The notes beneath the pieces were generated by a model. That model saw nothing but the letters and a program-made list of their open reading frames with translations. It did no database searches and had not been told where the DNA came from. The translations under genes and the position numbers were made by a program. From contig JACJZQ010000010.1 of NCBI GenBank assembly GCA_020635495.1, positions 95,634 through 159,633 on the forward strand: a stretch of DNA of 64,000 nucleotides. Reading direction: 5' to 3'. This DNA comes from Flavobacteriales bacterium. GTDB lineage: Bacteria; Bacteroidota; Bacteroidia; UBA10329. Below are positions 35,092 through 43,444 of the stretch, in pieces (the stretch's first letter is position 1; every line of letters begins with the position of its first letter).

Positions 35092-35099
35092 TACCTTTG
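35092..35099 (+). promoter_or_regulatory. putative -7 element of the glnA promoter
   Basis: TACCTTTG, an exact TAnnTTTG match, 37 bases before ATG 35137. It would lie inside the coding sequence if the longer start at 35083 were used, which supports the shorter start. No TTG at normal spacing; an activator might replace it. Confidence 0.55.
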
Positions 35100-35136
35100 C
35101 CCCATAAAATCACAAAACCCAATTATTTCATTCAAA

Positions 35137-36162
35137 ATGAAGGTAAAACTCGAATACATCTGGCTTGATGGTTATGAGCCAACTCAGAACATGCGGTCTA
35201 AGACCAAGGTTGAGGAACACGAAAACTTCCAAGGAACCCTAGAAGAGATCGGTAACTGGTCTTTCGATGGTTCGTCTACGAGACAGGCAACGGGTGATTC
35301 TTCAGATTGCATGCTTAAACCTGTGGCAATTTATCCTGATCCTGCCCGCGACAACGGCTGGTTGGTAATGTGCGAGGTCATGAATGCAGATGGTACACCA
35401 CATCCATCCAATGCACGAGCTACCATTGAAGACGAAGAGGATGATTTTTGGTTCGGATTCGAGCAAGAATATTTCATTATGGATGCCGAAACGGAATTGC
35501 CACTTGGTTTCCCGCGAGGAGGTTTCCCTGGGCCACAAGGACAGTACTACTGCTCAGTTGGTGGTCGTTTCACAAAAGGTAGAGACCTCGTTGAAGAACA
35601 TGCGGATCTATGTATAGCTGCTGGAATCAATTTTGAAGGTATAAACCAAGAAGTCGCATCAGGACAATGGGAATTTCAATTGTTCGCTAAAGGTGCTAAG
35701 AAGGCTGGTGATGAACTTTGGGTTGCCCGTTATCTGCTAGATAGATTGACCGAGAGTTACGGGTATTACATTGAGTATCATCCAAAGCCGATCAAAGGAG
35801 ATTGGAATGGTTCTGGCATGCATGCCAATTTCTCCAATACACTTCTAAGAACTTGTGGTTCAAAAGAAACTTATATGGCAGTCTGTGAAGCATTCCGCCC
35901 CGTAAGACAAGATCATATCGATGTTTATGGCGCTCACAATGAACAACGATTGACAGGTCTTCATGAAACGGCATCGATACATGAATTCTCATATGGCGTT
36001 TCAGACAGAGGTGCTTCCATCCGTATTCCGCTTATGACAGTCAATAAGGGCTGGAAAGGATATTTGGAAGACAGACGCCCTGCATCCAATGCTAATCCAT
36101 ATAAGGTGGCTGCACGTATTATCAAAACTGTAAAGAGTGTTGAGGCACATACGGTAGTCTAA
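35137..36162 (+). CDS. glnA: glutamine synthetase, type II (eukaryote-like)
   Basis: 341 residues from ATG 35137; makes glutamine from glutamate, ammonia and ATP. The start gives MKVKLEYIWLDG, the usual beginning of this family, and lies downstream of a -7 element; an in-frame ATG at 35083 would add 18 residues covering that element. GSII motifs: WSFDGSSTRQATG, PDPARDNGWLVMCEV, the catalytic FGFEQEYF, EVASGQWEFQ, and the ATP/glutamate segment GDWNGSGMHANFS, ending with RGASIRIP and EDRRPASNANPY. The length fits GSII (about 340-370), well short of GSI (about 470) and GSIII (about 730). No adenylylation tyrosine motif is seen, as expected for this type. Followed by a terminator and a separate GSIII gene. 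Confidence 0.94.
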   Translation: MKVKLEYIWLDGYEPTQNMRSKTKVEEHENFQGTLEEIGNWSFDGSSTRQATGDSSDCMLKPVAIYPDPARDNGWLVMCEVMNADGTPHPSNARATIEDEEDDFWFGFEQEYFIMDAETELPLGFPRGGFPGPQGQYYCSVGGRFTKGRDLVEEHADLCIAAGINFEGINQEVASGQWEFQLFAKGAKKAGDELWVARYLLDRLTESYGYYIEYHPKPIKGDWNGSGMHANFSNTLLRTCGSKETYMAVCEAFRPVRQDHIDVYGAHNEQRLTGLHETASIHEFSYGVSDRGASIRIPLMTVNKGWKGYLEDRRPASNANPYKVAARIIKTVKSVEAHTVV

Positions 36163-36180
36163 TTAGCAATTGTATAATGT

Positions 36181-36209
36181 AAAAGGCTCGGCTTGTCCGG
36201 GCCTTTTTT
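36181..36209 (+). terminator. intrinsic terminator after glnA
   Basis: Stem AAAAGGCTCGG / CCGGGCCTTTT with one T:G pair and a short CTTGT loop, followed by further T. The GSIII gene starts 12 bases later. Confidence 0.8.
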
Positions 36210-36221
36210 ATCTCAGAAAGA

Positions 36222-38417
36222 ATGTCCCAACAACGATTTCATGCCCTAGCGCAAGTAGAATCTCGCAAACCAGTTGAGTTCACCGCACCAGGTGCCAAGG
36301 TGTCTGACTACTTTGCTTCTAACGTTTTCACTTGGAAGGAAATGCGCGAATACCTGCCAGCAGATGTTTATCAAGCACTCCGAGCATGTGTAGACAAGGG
36401 TGAAAACATAAGTCGCGCTGCTGCCGACCAGGTTGCGTCTGCCATGAAATCGTGGTCGTTACAGTTGGGTGCCACGCATTACACACATTGGTTTCAGCCG
36501 CTTACCGGTTCAACAGCAGAAAAGCACGATGCCTTTTTTGAGCCATTGGCCGATGGGTTTTCAATGGAAGCGTTCGGAGGCGATAAATTGGTTCAGCAAG
36601 AACCTGATGCATCCAGTTTTCCGAGTGGTGGAATCAGAAATACATTCGAGGCACGCGGATATACCGCTTGGGATCCTTCCTCGCCTGCATTTGTAATTGG
36701 TAAAACGCTTTGTATTCCAACGGTCTTTGTTGCTTACACGGGAGAGTCTCTAGATCATAAAGCGCCTCTGCTTCGCTCCATTCATTTCTTGGATAAAGCT
36801 GCCACTACCGTAGTACAGGAATATTTTGATAGGAATGTGAATCGCGTTATATGCACTTTAGGTTGTGAGCAGGAGTACTTTCTGATCGATCGCTCGTTGT
36901 ATAATGCCAGGCCGGATATTGCCCTCACAGGCAGAAGTCTTTTCGGACATTCCTCGGCTAAAGACCAGCAGTTGGAGGACCATTACTTCGGATCCATCAA
37001 CGATAGGGTTACAGCCTACATGCGAGACTTTGAGACCGAAGCTCTTAAGTTGGGCATTCCGGTTAAAACCCGACATAATGAAGTTGGCCCGGGTCAGTTT
37101 GAATGTGCTCCCGTTTACGAAGAAGTGAGTTTGGCGGTTGATCACAATCAACTGCTCATGGACATTATGGAGAAAGTGGCTATTCGGCATAACTTCCGTG
37201 TCTTGTTTCACGAAAAGCCATTTGCAGGAATTAACGGTTCTGGCAAGCACAACAATTGGGCTTTAGCAACGGACACGGGAAAGAATCTGCTCAGTCCTGG
37301 CCGAACACCCAAAAAGAACATTCAATTCCTAACGTTTTTCATTACAACAATTCGTGCGGTTTATGAGCATGCCGATCTGCTCCGAGCAAGTATCGCAAGC
37401 GCTGGAAACGACCATCGACTTGGTGCCAATGAAGCTCCTCCGGCCATCATGTCTGTGTTTATTGGTTCGTTCCTCACTCAGATATTGAAAGACATAGAAG
37501 AATGGGTGAAGCAAGGCGAGAAACTCTCTCCGGACGAAAAGACAGAGTTGAAGCTGAATGTTATCAAGATTCCAGAGATCCTGCTTGATAATACCGATAG
37601 AAACAGGACCTCTCCATTTGCATTTACGGGGAATAAGTTCGAATTCCGGGCAGTTGGTTCATCAGCTAATTGTTCTAGCGCCATGATGGTGCTGAACACA
37701 ATAGTGGCCGATCAATTGGTCAAGTTCCACGGACAGGTTCAGAAACTCGTTGCTCAGGATATGAAAAAGGACGATGCCATTTTTCAGGTCCTTCGTCAGT
37801 ACATTATAGAATCCAAAAACATACGTTTTGAAGGAAATGGCTACAGTGAAGAGTGGTTGAAAGAAGCCAAAAAGCGTGGTCTATCCAATTTGAAAACGAC
37901 TCCAGAGGCACTTGACAAGCTATTGGAGAAGAAATCGCGTGAGCTTTTTGAAAAGAACGAGATTCTGAACTCTCGAGAATTGGAGGCCAGGTACGAGATA
38001 GACCTTGAACGATATACGAAGAAGTTGCAGATTGAGTCAAGGGTTATTGGAGATCTGGCCGTCAATCATGTGCTTCCAACCGCTGTTGCTTACCAGAATG
38101 TACTCATTCAGAATGTTAGCGGCCTTAGGGAGATTCTTGTGAAGGCTGAGTTTGATTCAGTTGCTTCAGAACAGGTTCAAATGGTGAAGGAGATTTCTCA
38201 ACGTATTTCGAATCTAAGAGGATTGGTCGGAGAAATGGTGGAGGCTCGCAAAAAGGCAAATTCGAAAACTAATGCCCGAGATAAAGCTGGGGCTTATTGT
38301 GACGAGGTTAAGCCATTCTTCGAAAAGATCCGCTACGAGGTAGACAAATTGGAGCTCGTCATTTCTGATGAAATGTGGCCACTGCCAAAATATCGTGAAC
38401 TCCTGTTCAATAGGTAA
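36222..38417 (+). CDS. glnN: glutamine synthetase, type III
   Basis: 731 residues, the usual size of GSIII, an oligomeric glutamine synthetase found in Bacteroidota and cyanobacteria. Signatures in order: FASNVFTWKEMREYL near the N-terminus, THWFQPLTGSTAEKHD, the family segment FPSGGIRNTFEARGYTAWD, the catalytic LGCEQEYFLID, KTRHNEVGPGQFE, FAGINGSGKHNNWAL and GNDHRLGANEAPP. The C-terminal 200 residues are helical and Lys/Glu-rich. It starts 12 bases after the glnA terminator and no promoter motif is visible in between, so it may depend on read-through; co-regulation by nitrogen status would be expected but no site is recognised. Confidence 0.95.
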   Translation: MSQQRFHALAQVESRKPVEFTAPGAKVSDYFASNVFTWKEMREYLPADVYQALRACVDKGENISRAAADQVASAMKSWSLQLGATHYTHWFQPLTGSTAEKHDAFFEPLADGFSMEAFGGDKLVQQEPDASSFPSGGIRNTFEARGYTAWDPSSPAFVIGKTLCIPTVFVAYTGESLDHKAPLLRSIHFLDKAATTVVQEYFDRNVNRVICTLGCEQEYFLIDRSLYNARPDIALTGRSLFGHSSAKDQQLEDHYFGSINDRVTAYMRDFETEALKLGIPVKTRHNEVGPGQFECAPVYEEVSLAVDHNQLLMDIMEKVAIRHNFRVLFHEKPFAGINGSGKHNNWALATDTGKNLLSPGRTPKKNIQFLTFFITTIRAVYEHADLLRASIASAGNDHRLGANEAPPAIMSVFIGSFLTQILKDIEEWVKQGEKLSPDEKTELKLNVIKIPEILLDNTDRNRTSPFAFTGNKFEFRAVGSSANCSSAMMVLNTIVADQLVKFHGQVQKLVAQDMKKDDAIFQVLRQYIIESKNIRFEGNGYSEEWLKEAKKRGLSNLKTTPEALDKLLEKKSRELFEKNEILNSRELEARYEIDLERYTKKLQIESRVIGDLAVNHVLPTAVAYQNVLIQNVSGLREILVKAEFDSVASEQVQMVKEISQRISNLRGLVGEMVEARKKANSKTNARDKAGAYCDEVKPFFEKIRYEVDKLELVISDEMWPLPKYRELLFNR

Positions 38418-38497
38418 TTCAAGCACAATGTTGAGTTATTGCTGGCCTGATCGTTACAAGCATATTTTGAGCACCTGAACAAGCCGACCACGTTAAG

Positions 38498-38526
38498 TTG
38501 CGCAATCAAATATTTCTTTATTTTAG
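38498..38526 (+). promoter_or_regulatory. putative promoter of the OmpA-family gene
   Basis: TTG at 38498-38500, an 18-base spacer, then TATTTTAG at 38519-38526, one mismatch from TAnnTTTG. The leader to ATG 38554 is about 25 bases. Confidence 0.5.
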
Positions 38527-38553
38527 CGGCCGTGTAAAACAAGCATAAAGACC

Positions 38554-40551
38554 ATGAGATTAACCAAGTTCTTCGTAGTAGCCATCATCGCAGCAATGTT
38601 TTCAACTACTGCAAGTGCGCAAACCGATCATCTGGCTGTAGCCAATCTTGCTTTCGAAGCGCAGGAATACTACAAAGCCATCACCCTGCTTAAAAAGGCG
38701 TATTCTAAGGAAAAAGATAACGCTAACAAGGCAGATATTATCTACAAAACGGCAGAATGTTATCGGTATGTCAATGATTCAAAACAAGCTGAAACTTGGT
38801 ACCGTAAAGCGTTGAAGTTGAAGTATCCTGAAAACAAGATTCAGCTTTACTATGCGGATGCTTTGAAAGCAAACGGTAAGTTTGAAGAAGCCACAGAGGA
38901 ATACGAGAAGTATGCTCAATTGGAACCAGAAGATCCTCGTGGTAAGAATGGTGCAGAAGCCTGTGCTCTTGCTCAGAAATGGATTGATAATCCATCAAGA
39001 TATGTTGTTGAGAATGAAGTTCAGTTGAACGGAAAGTTCATGGATTTTACGCCCTCTTATGCAGAAGCAAACCACAAGACAATCTATTTCACGTCTTCTA
39101 GGAATGGGGCATCAGGTAATGATATTGACGGATGGACTGGTCAAGGTTTTACTGATGTGTTCGAGGCTACCATCGATAACAAAGGCAAGTGGAGCAAGCC
39201 AAAACCGCTCCCTGCAACAATTAATAGTGTTTACAACGAAGGTGCATCTGTAATGAATGCAGATTTCTCAGAGATCATTTTTACTCGATGTGGGGTGAAG
39301 AAGAAGGTGTTAATGGGTTGTGAGCTTTACCATTCAAAGAAAGAAGGTAGTAATTGGACAGAGCCAGAGCTGCTTCCATTCTTCGTTAAGGATGAAGGTG
39401 ATGATAGCACGCAGGTAACTGTTGGTCACCCAGCTCTTTCGGCTGACGGTAAAACGTTGGTTTTCGCTTCAGATGCTAAAGGTGGAAAAGGAGGTCGTGA
39501 TCTTTGGAGGTCTACTTACGATGAAGAGAAAAAAAGATGGTCAGCTCCAACTAACCTTGGAGATTTGAACACACAAGGAGATGAGATGTATCCATTCATC
39601 CACAATGATGGAACATTGTATTTCGCATCTAATGGCCACATCGGCATGGGCGGACTTGATATCTTCATGGCAGAGGCTCAAGGAGAAACTTGGGGCAACG
39701 TTACTAACATGCGTTATCCTATCAACTCTAATGGAGATGACTTCGCTATCATTTTCGAGAAAGAACAAGAGAAAGGATACTTCACATCTAACAGAGAGGA
39801 TGGAAAAGGAAGCGATGATATTTACTCATTCCTTTTGCCAGCACTTAAGTTCACACTTTGTGGTACGGTAACGGATTTCAAAACCAAAAAGCCGATCAAC
39901 GAAGCAACAGTTTCTCTTGTAGGAACAGATGGTTCGTCTCTTGAGACCAAGACAGATGCAGAAGGTAAGTACTGCTTCGATCTTTCTCCAGCTACTTCAT
40001 ACGTGATTACTGCTGGTAAGAAAGATTACTACTTGAATAAGACAGGAAAAACTACCACTGTTGGCTTTGAGGAAGATAAAGACCTGATTCATGATTTCGA
40101 ATTGGATCCTATCAACCGTGTTATCGATCTTCCAAACATCTTCTACGATCTTGGAAAATGGGACCTTCGTCCAGAGTCTAAAGTTGCTCTTGACGGCTTG
40201 ATCGAGACATTGAATGATAACCCTACCATTGTTATCGAGCTAGGTTCTCATACAGATACCAGAGCATCTGATAGCTACAACCTTTCACTTTCTCAGAAAC
40301 GTGCTCAGTCGGTTGTTGACTATCTGATTGAGAACGATATCGCTGAAGCAAGACTGGTTGCGAAAGGTTATGGAGAAACGACTCCAAAAGTTCTTGACAA
40401 CGCGGTCGGTGAATTCCCTAAGGGATCAGTAATCAACGATGCATTCATCGCCAAGTTGGCAACTGAAGAGTTGAAAGAAGAAGCTCACCAGTTGAATCGT
40501 AGAACAGAATTCAAAGTATTGAGAAACGATTACGTTCCAAAAGGAAATTAA
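38554..40551 (+). CDS. OmpA-family protein with TPR, PD40 and carboxypeptidase-regulatory domains (PorE-like)
   Basis: 665 residues. Signal peptide ending near TASAQ (residue 23), without a lipobox. Domains: TPR-like helices at 25-130 (AQEYYKAITLLKKAY, QAETWYRKALKLKYP); PD40/WD40-like propeller at about 165-425 (KTIYFTSSRNGASG, GKTLVFASDAKGGKGGRDLW, GMGGLDIFMAE, GYFTSNREDGKGSDDIY); a carboxypeptidase-regulatory-like domain at about 430-510 (GTVTDFKTKKPINEA); an OmpA peptidoglycan-binding domain at about 525-658 (FYDLGKWDLRPES, GSHTDTRASDSYN, LNRRTEF). This is the domain order of PorE, a T9SS component that attaches to peptidoglycan in Porphyromonas; Bacteroidota have several paralogues, often beside a PorP/SprF gene, which is absent here. 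Its role in T9SS is therefore inferred. Confidence 0.87.
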   Translation: MRLTKFFVVAIIAAMFSTTASAQTDHLAVANLAFEAQEYYKAITLLKKAYSKEKDNANKADIIYKTAECYRYVNDSKQAETWYRKALKLKYPENKIQLYYADALKANGKFEEATEEYEKYAQLEPEDPRGKNGAEACALAQKWIDNPSRYVVENEVQLNGKFMDFTPSYAEANHKTIYFTSSRNGASGNDIDGWTGQGFTDVFEATIDNKGKWSKPKPLPATINSVYNEGASVMNADFSEIIFTRCGVKKKVLMGCELYHSKKEGSNWTEPELLPFFVKDEGDDSTQVTVGHPALSADGKTLVFASDAKGGKGGRDLWRSTYDEEKKRWSAPTNLGDLNTQGDEMYPFIHNDGTLYFASNGHIGMGGLDIFMAEAQGETWGNVTNMRYPINSNGDDFAIIFEKEQEKGYFTSNREDGKGSDDIYSFLLPALKFTLCGTVTDFKTKKPINEATVSLVGTDGSSLETKTDAEGKYCFDLSPATSYVITAGKKDYYLNKTGKTTTVGFEEDKDLIHDFELDPINRVIDLPNIFYDLGKWDLRPESKVALDGLIETLNDNPTIVIELGSHTDTRASDSYNLSLSQKRAQSVVDYLIENDIAEARLVAKGYGETTPKVLDNAVGEFPKGSVINDAFIAKLATEELKEEAHQLNRRTEFKVLRNDYVPKGN

Positions 40552-40572
40552 CAATCGTTCATATCTAAAACG

Positions 40573-40603
40573 AAAAGCATTCCGCCCAGCGGGATGCTTT
40601 TTT
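40573..40603 (+). terminator. intrinsic terminator after the OmpA-family gene
   Basis: Stem AAAGCATTCCGC / GCGGGATGCTTT (one T:G pair) with loop CCA, followed by TTTTG. purM starts 15 bases later. Confidence 0.85.
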
Positions 40604-40617
40604 GTTAAAACCAATTA

Positions 40618-41787
40618 ATGGGTGCAGGAGAAAGATATCAGCAACGTGGCGTTTCGGCCGATAAAGAGGATGTCCACAAGGCAATTAAGAATGTGGACAA
40701 AGGGCTTTTCCCAAGAGCCTTTTGTAAAATAGTTCCAGATACACTTACGGGCTCTGAAGACCATTGTGTTATCATGCATGCTGATGGTGCAGGCACCAAG
40801 AGTTCGTTGGCTTATATGTATTGGAAGGAAACAGGAGACCTTTCTGTTTGGAAGGGAATTGCTCAAGACGCCATCGTTATGAATACGGACGACCTGCTAT
40901 GTGTTGGGGCGGTCGATAATATTCTGCTCTCTTCAACAATTGGAAGAAACAAGTTTCTGATTTCTGGTGAGGTGATTTCTGCGTTGATCAATGGAACTGA
41001 GGAGGTATTGCAGATGCTTCGAGATAATGGCGTTGATATCCGCTCTACTGGTGGCGAAACTGCTGACGTTGGTGACCTGGTGAGAACATTGATTGTAGAT
41101 TCTACGGTTACATGTAGAATGAGACGGTCTGATGTAATTGACAACGCTAATATTCAAGCTGGAGATGTTATTGTTGGGCTAGCATCTTACGGACAGGCTA
41201 CTTACGAATCGGAATACAACGGAGGAATGGGTAGCAACGGTTTGACTGCCGCACGTCATGACGTGTTCGGGAAGGTTTTGAAATCCAAATACCCTGAGAG
41301 TTTTGACGGAGCGATGGATGACAGCCTTGTCTATTCTGGCAACTACGGGTTAACAGATGAAATAGATGGCGTGCCGTTGGATGCTGGAAAGCTTGTCCTA
41401 TCGCCTACAAGAACCTACGCCCCAATCATCAAGAAGATTCTGGACGGTTATCGTTCTCAGATACATGGCATGGTCCATTGTTCTGGAGGAGCGCAGACGA
41501 AGGTGTTGCATTTCATAGATTCCGGTCACGTTATCAAGGATAATTTTCTGCCGGTTCCACCGCTTTTCAGGATCATACAAAAGGAATCTGGTACATCTTG
41601 GGATGAGATGTACAAGGTCTTTAACATGGGACACAGGATGGAGCTTTATGTGCCATCTGAAATTGCTGAAGACATCATTGCTATTTCAAAGTCCTTCAAT
41701 GTTGATGCTCAGGTAATTGGAAGGGTTGAAGCGGGTGATAAGAAACTGACCATCAGGTCAGAGTTCGGAGAATTCGTTTATTCCTGA
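40618..41787 (+). CDS. purM: phosphoribosylformylglycinamidine cyclo-ligase (AIR synthetase)
   Basis: 389 residues; ATP-dependent closure of FGAM to AIR, the fifth step of purine synthesis. N-terminal YQQRGVSADKEDVHKAI matches the PurM start. MHADGAGTKSSLAY is the signature near residue 53, followed by AQDAIVMNTDDLLCVGA and RSTGGETADVGDLVRT. The second domain has GLASYGQATYESEYNGGMGSNG and the conserved HCSGGAQTKV block. The length is slightly above the E. coli enzyme (345 aa), as is usual for this Bacteroidota form. There are no other purine genes nearby. prfA follows after 44 bases on the same strand, so the two may be co-transcribed. Confidence 0.93.
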   Translation: MGAGERYQQRGVSADKEDVHKAIKNVDKGLFPRAFCKIVPDTLTGSEDHCVIMHADGAGTKSSLAYMYWKETGDLSVWKGIAQDAIVMNTDDLLCVGAVDNILLSSTIGRNKFLISGEVISALINGTEEVLQMLRDNGVDIRSTGGETADVGDLVRTLIVDSTVTCRMRRSDVIDNANIQAGDVIVGLASYGQATYESEYNGGMGSNGLTAARHDVFGKVLKSKYPESFDGAMDDSLVYSGNYGLTDEIDGVPLDAGKLVLSPTRTYAPIIKKILDGYRSQIHGMVHCSGGAQTKVLHFIDSGHVIKDNFLPVPPLFRIIQKESGTSWDEMYKVFNMGHRMELYVPSEIAEDIIAISKSFNVDAQVIGRVEAGDKKLTIRSEFGEFVYS

Positions 41788-41791
41788 TAGT

Positions 41792-41824
41792 ATTCGTCAT
41801 ATTCGTAACCCATTCGTAATTCGT
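41792..41824. repeat. cluster of ATTCGT(A) direct repeats before prfA
   Basis: Four copies of ATTCGT occur within 33 bases (at 41792, 41800, 41812 and 41818) in the purM-prfA gap, with a fifth at 41772 inside the end of purM. No hairpin is formed. The role is unknown; it may be simple sequence drift. Confidence 0.4.
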
Positions 41825-41831
41825 ATCCATT

Positions 41832-42911
41832 ATGGAGCTTTTAGAGAAGCTGAGAGACATACAAAGGCGATTTCTAGACCTTGAAGGAAAGCTAGGCGAC
41901 CCCGATGTGGTGGCCGATATGAATCGATTTGTCAAGATCAATCGAGAATACAGAAGTCTTGAGCCGGTTGTAAAGGCGGCCAAGGAGTACGAAAATGTGG
42001 TTGAAAACATCACCAGTAGCAAGGAGATTCTGGAAACTGAGAAGGACCCAGACTTTGTTGACATGGCTAGGTTGGAGCTGGAAGAATTGGAGGAGAAAAA
42101 GATCAAACTCGAAGAAGAACTTCGGGTTTTAATGTTGCCAAAGGACCCTGAAGACGATAAGAATGTGGTGCTCGAAATCAGGGCTGGAACTGGTGGTGAT
42201 GAAGCCAGCATTTTTGCTGGAGACCTTTACAGAATGTACTCCAAGTACATTGAAAGAAAGGGTTGGAAGGCCACAGTTGTGGGAGAAAGTGAAGGTACCG
42301 CAGGAGGTTACAAGGAGGTCAACGTAAAAGTTGAAGGCGAAGGGGTCTACGGAATTCTGAAGTATGAGTCTGGAGTACATCGTGTACAACGGGTGCCGCA
42401 AACCGAATCGCAAGGAAGGGTGCACACTTCAGCTGCTACGGTAGCGGTAATGCCAGAGGCAGATGAAGTGGATGTTCAGATCAACCCTGCCGATATTGAA
42501 ATGCAAACAGCGCGTTCTGGTGGTGCTGGAGGCCAGAATGTGAACAAGGTTGAAACCAAGGTTCAATTGACACATAAACCTACAGGAATTGTAGTTGTTT
42601 GTCAGGTTGAGCGTTCTCAGTTGGCGAACCGAGAATTGGCCATGGAAATGCTCAGAACCAGATTGTACGAGCAGGAACTCAACAAACATTTGGAGGAGAT
42701 CGCATCGCGTAGAAAAACAATGGTTTCTTCTGGAGACCGTTCTGCCAAGATCAGAACTTACAATTATCCGCAGGGAAGGATCACCGATCACAGAATCAAC
42801 CTGACGTTGTATTCATTGTCCGATTTCATGAATGGCGATATTCAAGAAATGATAGACGCCTTGGCGATGGCGGAAAATGCAGAGAAACTTCGCGTAGGAG
42901 AAACCATTTGA
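41832..42911 (+). CDS. prfA: peptide chain release factor 1
   Basis: 359 residues; recognises UAA and UAG in the ribosomal A site and releases the finished chain. The GGQ catalytic motif is in RSGGAGGQNVNKVET (about residue 230). The codon-recognition tripeptide is in RVPQTESQGRVHTSA, of the RF1 PxT form (here PQT, where E. coli has PAT), and not the SPF of RF2. The acidic N-terminal domain and the length match RF1. The next gene begins one base after the stop, so it is co-translated. The RF1 methyltransferase gene prmC is not adjacent. Confidence 0.96.
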   Translation: MELLEKLRDIQRRFLDLEGKLGDPDVVADMNRFVKINREYRSLEPVVKAAKEYENVVENITSSKEILETEKDPDFVDMARLELEELEEKKIKLEEELRVLMLPKDPEDDKNVVLEIRAGTGGDEASIFAGDLYRMYSKYIERKGWKATVVGESEGTAGGYKEVNVKVEGEGVYGILKYESGVHRVQRVPQTESQGRVHTSAATVAVMPEADEVDVQINPADIEMQTARSGGAGGQNVNKVETKVQLTHKPTGIVVVCQVERSQLANRELAMEMLRTRLYEQELNKHLEEIASRRKTMVSSGDRSAKIRTYNYPQGRITDHRINLTLYSLSDFMNGDIQEMIDALAMAENAEKLRVGETI

Positions 42912-42912
42912 T

Positions 42913-43410
42913 ATGGAGTTAACAGCCAAAGGAAAAAAGTTCAGAGATCGGATCGATAACTGGTTTCTATTCAATCTGTTCTTGTTGGTGAAATTGCCAC
43001 TTGCATGGATTGCCGGAAGTCGGGTTAAGAGAATTGATACCGAGGCGTGTTCCATCAGCATGCCGTACGGTTGGAGGAATCAGAATCCATTCCAATCCAT
43101 CTACTTCGCAGCGCAGAGCATGTCTGCAGAAATGAGCACCGGAATGTTATGCATGCTGGCCATTGAGAATTCTGGAGAAAGTATTGCCATGTTGGTTTCT
43201 GACAACAGATCGCAATTCACTAAAAAGGCTAATGGACATGTAACGTTTACCTGCAACGATGGCCAGAAAATGTTCGATGCCGTGGCTGAAACCTGCAGAA
43301 CAGGAGAGCCTGTTTTGGTTGAGATGAATTCGGTTGGCGTAATGGATAATGGAGTTGAAGTATCCAATTTCTCATTTACCTGGACGGTGAAAAAGCGCTC
43401 GAAGAACTAA
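42913..43410 (+). CDS. DUF4442-like protein, probable hotdog-fold thioesterase relative
   Basis: 165 residues. The pattern KLPLAWIAGSRV, then NQNPFQSIYFAAQSMSAEMSTG near the middle, resembles DUF4442 proteins, which share the hotdog fold of acyl-CoA thioesterases. No signal peptide; the hydrophobic stretch near residues 18-33 (WFLFNLFLLVKLPLAW) is more likely a buried helix than a membrane anchor. It begins one base after the prfA stop and precedes an acyltransferase, so a role in acyl-group metabolism is plausible, but substrate and activity are not evident. Confidence 0.7.
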   Translation: MELTAKGKKFRDRIDNWFLFNLFLLVKLPLAWIAGSRVKRIDTEACSISMPYGWRNQNPFQSIYFAAQSMSAEMSTGMLCMLAIENSGESIAMLVSDNRSQFTKKANGHVTFTCNDGQKMFDAVAETCRTGEPVLVEMNSVGVMDNGVEVSNFSFTWTVKKRSKN

Positions 43411-43444
43411 ACGGGAGGGCCCGCGTTAATTCCTATATTCGGTT

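Noticed and set aside
35083..35136. Longer start for the type II glutamine synthetase
   Set aside because: The extra 18 residues contain the TACCTTTG promoter element and do not resemble the family; MKVKLEYIWLDG is the normal N-terminus.
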